From positions 1 through 10,281 of the forward strand of contig NWUY0303877851.1 in NCBI GenBank assembly GCA_004151065.3: DNA of 10,281 nt, written 5' to 3'. Below the pieces are notes generated by a model. That model searched no databases. It was not told the origin of the DNA and saw only the letters and a program-made list of their open reading frames with translations. The translations under genes were made by a program, and so were the position numbers. This document shows, piece after piece, positions 6,681 through 10,281 of the stretch. The first letter of the stretch is position 1, and each line of letters begins with the position of its first letter. The stretch comes from Larix sibirica. Its lineage: Eukaryota > Streptophyta > Pinopsida > Pinales > Pinaceae.

Positions 6681-7820
6681 TTATGTGTCATTTTGATCCT
6701 CACAATTATAGATTTTTGTAATTACATAGTTCCCTTCATCATTACAAACACGTTTTTCTTTTGGATCATCTACAATCATTGTGTTACTAGCATCATAAGC
6801 ACATTTTAAGATCTCCCATACTTTATTTAAAGGTTTGAGATATAATTTGGATTCCCAACTCCAACATAGCCCTTTCTTCGTATGACATCACAATAATCTT
6901 GTGTTAGTATGACTTTAATTTGCTCCTTTTTCATTTCAGTTTTGCCAAGTAAATATGGCAAAAACTCATTCACATTTTTGTTCTTGCATAGATGTCCATA
7001 AACCAAACTCAAAAAATAGTAAGGCATTGTTTAAGAAAATATTTTAACATTGGACACATAAATCTCGGGAATAAAACAAATACAAGTTTCAAGTAAATAC
7101 AAAAAAATGTTTTTGTCCATCACTTTCATATCAACAGTTAAATATGCTACTAGATCACAATATATAGCAATTATTCTCACTATTGTCATCTGAATTTGAA
7201 TGTTTTTAACTAGCACCTCATGTTTTGATGAGGCCCGTGGTGATTCAAAAGTGAAGACAAGATTGTTTTTACATTTCTATCTCTTTCATCTGAACCATCA
7301 AATGTACAAGTTGATGGTGTTTTCAAACAATTCTCCTCACTATTGTCTTCTGAATGGTATTGACCTTCATCTACAAATAAGATGTTTGATTTTTCAGAGC
7401 TATCTCCATACTGGACAAGTAATTAAAATTTTTCATATAAATATGCAGTACTCCACCAATATAACCATACATAGGGGACCCGTAGATAGTATGTATACAT
7501 TGTTGGTGACCCCAAATAAATAGCAACTTTTCATCATTCAATCATTTGAATTCATGCTTCAAGTTTGTTATTTCTGTGCAATTTAAATAAGTAAACCATA
7601 GAGCAATGCCGAAATGCTCTCATGCAATATTGATTATACCATGAGTAAAATTTTGTGCATAATAATGGTAGTAGTCATGAACAAAATCAATATGTTTGTA
7701 GGATGCCCTTTTTCTAGTAAACATTTGAACTCCAAGCAACAAACCCTCTACTCCCAATACCAACAATTTCTTTTGAGTTGATGTTTGGACTGCATACAAA
7801 AAATGTAAATAAAAATAGAA
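6681..7820 (-). pseudogene. Possible decayed gene of unknown family, chain of open frames
   Basis: On the minus strand four open stretches overlap end to end: 7820-7371 (150 codons with TGA at 7620 and 7542), 7422-7210 (70 codons), 7216-6827 (130 codons with one TAA at 7031) and 6887-6681 (68 codons). For sequence this AT-rich that is few stops, and the hand-over points suggest three frameshifts in one former gene of roughly 370 codons. Visible composition includes a basic and aromatic segment (RKRASYKHIDFVHDYYHYY), an acidic Ser-rich stretch (YHSEDNSEENC), and a Lys-rich stretch (GKTEMKKEQIK). I recognise no domain, and no start or splice signal stands out. A plus-strand open frame at 7200-7523 overlaps, so chance openness remains possible. 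Confidence 0.35.
7168..7355 (-). repeat. Dispersed direct repeat of about 27 bp, 160 bp apart
   Basis: CTCACTATTGTC followed by TCTGAAT occurs at 7177-7195 and 7337-7355, with similar flanks. On the minus strand both translate to a short acidic motif of the form (S/D)DNSE.NC, in different frames relative to the surrounding open stretches. Confidence 0.55.
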
Positions 7821-7839
7821 CTACAAGACGATAAATAAG

Positions 7840-7920
7840 TCATTAAATTAAATAAATTATTCATAATACACAACCAATAAAATACATAACAATACATAAT
7901 CATTACATAACAAAAATAAT
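7840..7920. repeat. Low-complexity A/T-rich tract
   Basis: Repeated CATAA and TACATAA words with almost no G. It separates the AT-rich left part from the less AT-rich block that follows. Confidence 0.6.
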
Positions 7921-8207
7921 CCCTGGATTGGGTGTGAGGGAAAGGGAGGATCCTGTGTGATGGAACCCTGCATGCATCACATGCAGCGAGGCACCACCTA
8001 TTGGTGAGAAATTAGCATTTGTAGTTATGGAAAGGAGAGGAAGGGACGGTTGGCATGTCCCCTCAGGTTTGGAATTTCAAATCGCTTACACTTATCAAAA
8101 TTGACGATAATAACGAATGTTTTCCACATTTCAAGCCATTTTGTGACTGTTTCGATGGAGTGCTAACCATATTTGATGGTTAAATTTCCTTGTGATTGAA
8201 AATTTAG
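7921..8207. other. No gene seen; higher GC, contains a small inverted repeat
   Basis: The base composition shifts here to purine-rich, higher-GC sequence. An inverted repeat CTGCATG-CATCA-CATGCAG lies at 7968-7986. I see no supported reading frame. Confidence 0.45.
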
Positions 8208-9148
8208 CTCTCAAATTCCATTTGTGCAGGTCCCCTCCTAAATGTAAACATCCGAACTTTGAATGCTAGTACAGATGGGAAGATCTAGAAACTAGTTAGG
8301 GCATATCTGATAAACAAGTGGGGGCGGCATAAGAAGGACAAATTGGTTTTTGACATTATGGGGCTCCGAGTGTGGGTATATAAGGAAATTCAACATATGT
8401 TTATGTCGCAATGGATTCCAAGCGTAGGACATAGCAAAGGTGGAAAGGGAAACTCCATTAAACTTGGCCTAAATGGGCATTTAAGAGCACTCGTTGATTG
8501 GAAGCTGGTCACTTTGTGTAGTTTGGAAAGTGTGGTGTCCATGAGGGAACTTATTCTTTGGTGTTTCTGAGGGTGGTTGGGTTGGTTTGCGTCAATGAGG
8601 ACAACTTGAGGGTTTGGGTGGTTTGTTAACTCCCGGCTCAGTTTGCATGCACTAAACTTGAAATTTAGGATATGGTGAGACATGCTCGTGGGGGAAGAAT
8701 TCATTGGGGAAGAGGTGTTTGCATCCCCTCGTGGGATTAGAGGGAATCCTCATAGGTGGAGAATTTGTATTACCACGCCATTCCCCTTGAAATTTGTGCT
8801 CAGATTTGTAGGGCTAAAGAGTGGGTGAAAGATGTACAAGAGGTAATATATCTGGAGCTCATCGTGGAGAAAATGTAGCCTTGGGTAGATGATACTTTCT
8901 ATATAAGGACACATGATACACAATGTTTCAAGACACTATTGCTTCATTAGACTTCCAAATCCATGCTCTACATTGTTATCCTTGATAGCAACGAGGAAAA
9001 TAATGAGCTACTCCTACAAATGGATCAGATGGACCGGAAGCTGAATTACTTGGTTTAGGTAATTACAGGCAAGGGTTTCAATCTTGAAGTAAAACGTCCT
9101 GCTTGTGAGGTTCCCTATCTTAGCATATTTGATGAGGAATTGTATTGA
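8208..9148 (+). pseudogene. Weak plus-strand coding traces of unknown identity
   Basis: One frame is open from 8208 to 8567 apart from a TAG at 8286, about 120 codons. It contains LVRAYLINKWGRHKKDKL and GLRVWVYKEIQHMFMSQW, which look protein-like. A second frame from about 8520 to a TGA at 9146 gives VNEDNLRVWVV, LYYHAIPLEICAQICRAKEW, LYIVILDSNEENNELLLQMD and RPACEVPYLSIFDEELY, interrupted by one TAA and about six TAG stops. Stop density in this second part is only mildly below chance. I recognise no family. A minus-strand open frame of 104 codons at 8704-8390 overlaps and is Pro- and Ser-rich; I consider it the less likely reading, but the choice is not firm. Confidence 0.25.
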
Positions 9149-9243
9149 TGGTTATGGTTACTATTACAGTAATTTTTCTTGTTATCTCATTTATGTTATT
9201 AATTATGTAGGATTGGATAAATAACTGAACAACTCTGTCAAGA
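9149..9243. other. AT-rich spacer before the tandem array
   Basis: Short AT-rich stretch with no recognised feature. Confidence 0.5.
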
Positions 9244-9612
9244 CTTTGTATGCCAACATTGGAAATTTTTTGTTTTACTTATGGTATGGTTTTCCTTGGG
9301 GCCAACCAATTTTGGCTTAAATGTATATGTTGGAAGGCTTTGTATGACAACATTGGCATACTTTTGTTTTATTATGGTCATGTTTCCCTTGAGTTTGACC
9401 AATTTTGGCTTAAATATATCTGTTGGTTCCATTAATATAAATTTTATGTTTCCAAATTTGGCTTAAATGTATATGCTGGTTCCAGTAATATAAAGTTGAG
9501 CTGTCTAGTAATACATTTTTTGGCATAACTTTTGTTTTACTTATGGTTGGGTTTCCCTTGGCACCAATTTCGACTTAAATGTATCTATTGGTTCTAGTAA
9601 TATAAATTGTAT
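9244..9612. repeat. Diverged tandem array, period about 94 bp
   Basis: CTTTGTATG(C/A)CAACATTGG starts at 9244 and 9338, followed in each copy by a TTTTGTTTTA segment, a TTTCCTTGG-like segment and CCAATTTTGGCTTAAAT. A truncated copy covers about 9450-9495. A fourth runs 9522-9610, ending CTAGTAATATAAATTG. The GGCTTAAAT core recurs at 9314, 9407, 9460 and (as GACTTAAAT) 9572. Open frames on both strands in this interval arise from the repeat. Confidence 0.8.
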
Positions 9613-9668
9613 CTGTTAATTGATACAATTTGACTTGTGTTCAAAAGTATTGTCTTTTTCAATACTTT
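9604..9668. repeat. Two consecutive small inverted repeats
   Basis: AAATTGTATC (9604-9613) pairs with GATACAATTT (9622-9631) around an 8-base loop. AAAGTATTG (9644-9652) pairs with CAATACTTT (9660-9668) around a 7-base loop. Both are perfect. They sit directly after the tandem array. No terminator function is implied in a plant genome. Confidence 0.7.
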
Positions 9669-9844
9669 CATATACTTCTCTTTTCGTTATGGAGGATTTA
9701 TTACTAAATAATTTTTTTTCCAATTCTAGTATCAATATTCTCACATCCTTATTTCAATATGCACGATAAAAAGAGTGTCATATATTACATAATACATTCA
9801 ATATAGTTTTTGACAAAAATACAAAGAATCATTGGATTTCTTTG
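9669..9844. other. AT-rich spacer, nothing recognised
   Basis: No coding frame or repeat seen. It ends at the TGTTAGG that opens the LTR-like sequence. Confidence 0.5.
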
Positions 9845-9893
9845 TGTTAGGAATGTTATATCCTTTGCATGTTAATTAATAATCGAAGTTGAT

Positions 9894-10147
9894 AGTCGAT
9901 TAGTCAACACGTAAAATGGAATTACATTGACATATGGTGGAAGTATGGTCGATGGGATGGCTAGAATAGTTTACTAGAATTGAATTCAATAGACGGTGGC
10001 AGTCTGATCGACTAATCAACTAGAATAGTCGACTGGTTGATAACCATGATTGGTCAACGAGATTAAAGTGGGAAAGAATTCGATGAACACTTAGATGACA
10101 AGGAGATTGACTAGCAGTCAACCAAGGTTAACTCAGTCAATTCGACT
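9894..10147 (+). promoter_or_regulatory. Cluster of W-box-like and TCGACT motifs in the putative U3
   Basis: Five matches to the WRKY-factor W-box TTGAC(C/T), counting both strands, lie at 9902-9907, 10052-10057, 10107-10112, 10116-10121 and 10135-10140. AGTCGA/TCGACT occurs at 9894-9899, 10008-10013, 10027-10034 (as the palindrome AGTCGACT) and 10142-10147. The density within 250 bp is high. Binding is inferred from motif only. Confidence 0.5.
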
Positions 10148-10247
10148 ATAATAGAATAACTTAAAGTTGTTAGGAAGTTATGGATCTCCATTAATGGATT
10201 AGTTAATTGTAACTAACTCAAGTATCACGATCTAGTGTGTATTGTAT

Positions 10248-10257
10248 CTATAAATAT
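10248..10257 (+). promoter_or_regulatory. TATA box of the putative U3
   Basis: CTATAAATAT is a close match to the plant TATA consensus and sits about 400 bp from the putative LTR start, downstream of the motif cluster. A transcription start would be expected roughly 30 bp later, at the window edge. Confidence 0.6.
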
Positions 10258-10281
10258 GATGCAATGTGAAAGGCTAAGTAA

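Larger units (their letters stand above)
9845..10281 (+). repeat. Probable start of an LTR (U3), continues off the right edge
   Basis: The sequence from 9845 begins TGTTAGGAATGTTATATCC, a common style for plant LTR starts. It runs more than 430 bp as a promoter-like region with clustered short motifs and then a TATA box near 10248, followed by ATGATGCAATG. This is the expected layout of a U3 region. The primer binding site, interior and partner LTR would lie to the right, so the call rests on layout alone. It does not resemble the other three LTRs in the window. A solo LTR or a host promoter are alternatives. Confidence 0.5.

Noticed and set aside
7200-7523. 107-codon plus-strand open frame
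   Set aside because: No recognisable motif, and it lies opposite the longer minus-strand chain. It is kept only as a reason for caution there.
8221-8240. Possible splice acceptor TTTGTGCAG before the open frame at 8208-8567
   Set aside because: The open frame already extends through it, and no matching donor or upstream exon is visible.
9238-9466. Open frames on both strands with repeated peptide words
   Set aside because: They come from the 94-bp tandem array read in several frames.
1-10281. tRNA or rRNA genes, or an intact novel multi-gene system
   Set aside because: I found no tRNA-like cloverleaf with conserved TTCGA arms, no rRNA blocks, and no set of intact adjacent genes. The content is decayed mobile DNA and repeats.

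Overview
This window looks like repeat-rich, AT-rich intergenic DNA from a plant nuclear genome. The copia-type retrotransposon remnants, several tRNA-iMet-like primer binding sites, short TG...CA LTRs and heavy decay suggest a large genome; a conifer or other gymnosperm is plausible but not proven. I see no intact host gene, no tRNA or rRNA gene and no sign of prokaryotic organisation.

Layout. Positions 1-2848 hold a decayed Ty1/copia element on the minus strand. Reading from high to low coordinates it has a short LTR (2669-2848), a primer binding site, a long leader with degenerate internal repeats, a gag remnant, a zinc-knuckle remnant, a protease, the pre-integrase zinc domain, and an integrase core that runs off the left edge. 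Reverse transcriptase would lie outside. Positions 2849-3596 hold no recognisable gene, but contain a second minus-strand LTR end with its own primer binding site (LTR about 3373-3559).

Positions 3597-6043 are the best-defined object: a structurally complete but non-autonomous LTR retrotransposon on the plus strand. It has two LTRs (790 and 824 bp), an adjacent primer binding site, a G-rich polypurine tract and a near-matching 5-bp target duplication. Its 833-bp interior carries no gag or pol, only one decayed reading frame of unknown origin.

Positions 6156-6402 are a 43-bp minisatellite. From 7820 down to 6681 the minus strand shows a chain of overlapping open frames that may be a dead gene of unknown family. 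Positions 7921-9148 are less AT-rich and carry weak plus-strand coding traces. Positions 9244-9612 are a diverged tandem array with a period of about 94 bp, followed by two small inverted repeats. From 9845 to the right edge there is the start of another LTR, with a cluster of W-box (TTGAC) motifs and a TATA box.

The parts do not form a working pathway. The window reads as a layered set of retroelement insertions and tandem repeats. The points most worth following are the non-autonomous element with its unexplained reading frame, the change in repeat number between its two LTRs, and the W-box-rich LTR at the right edge.
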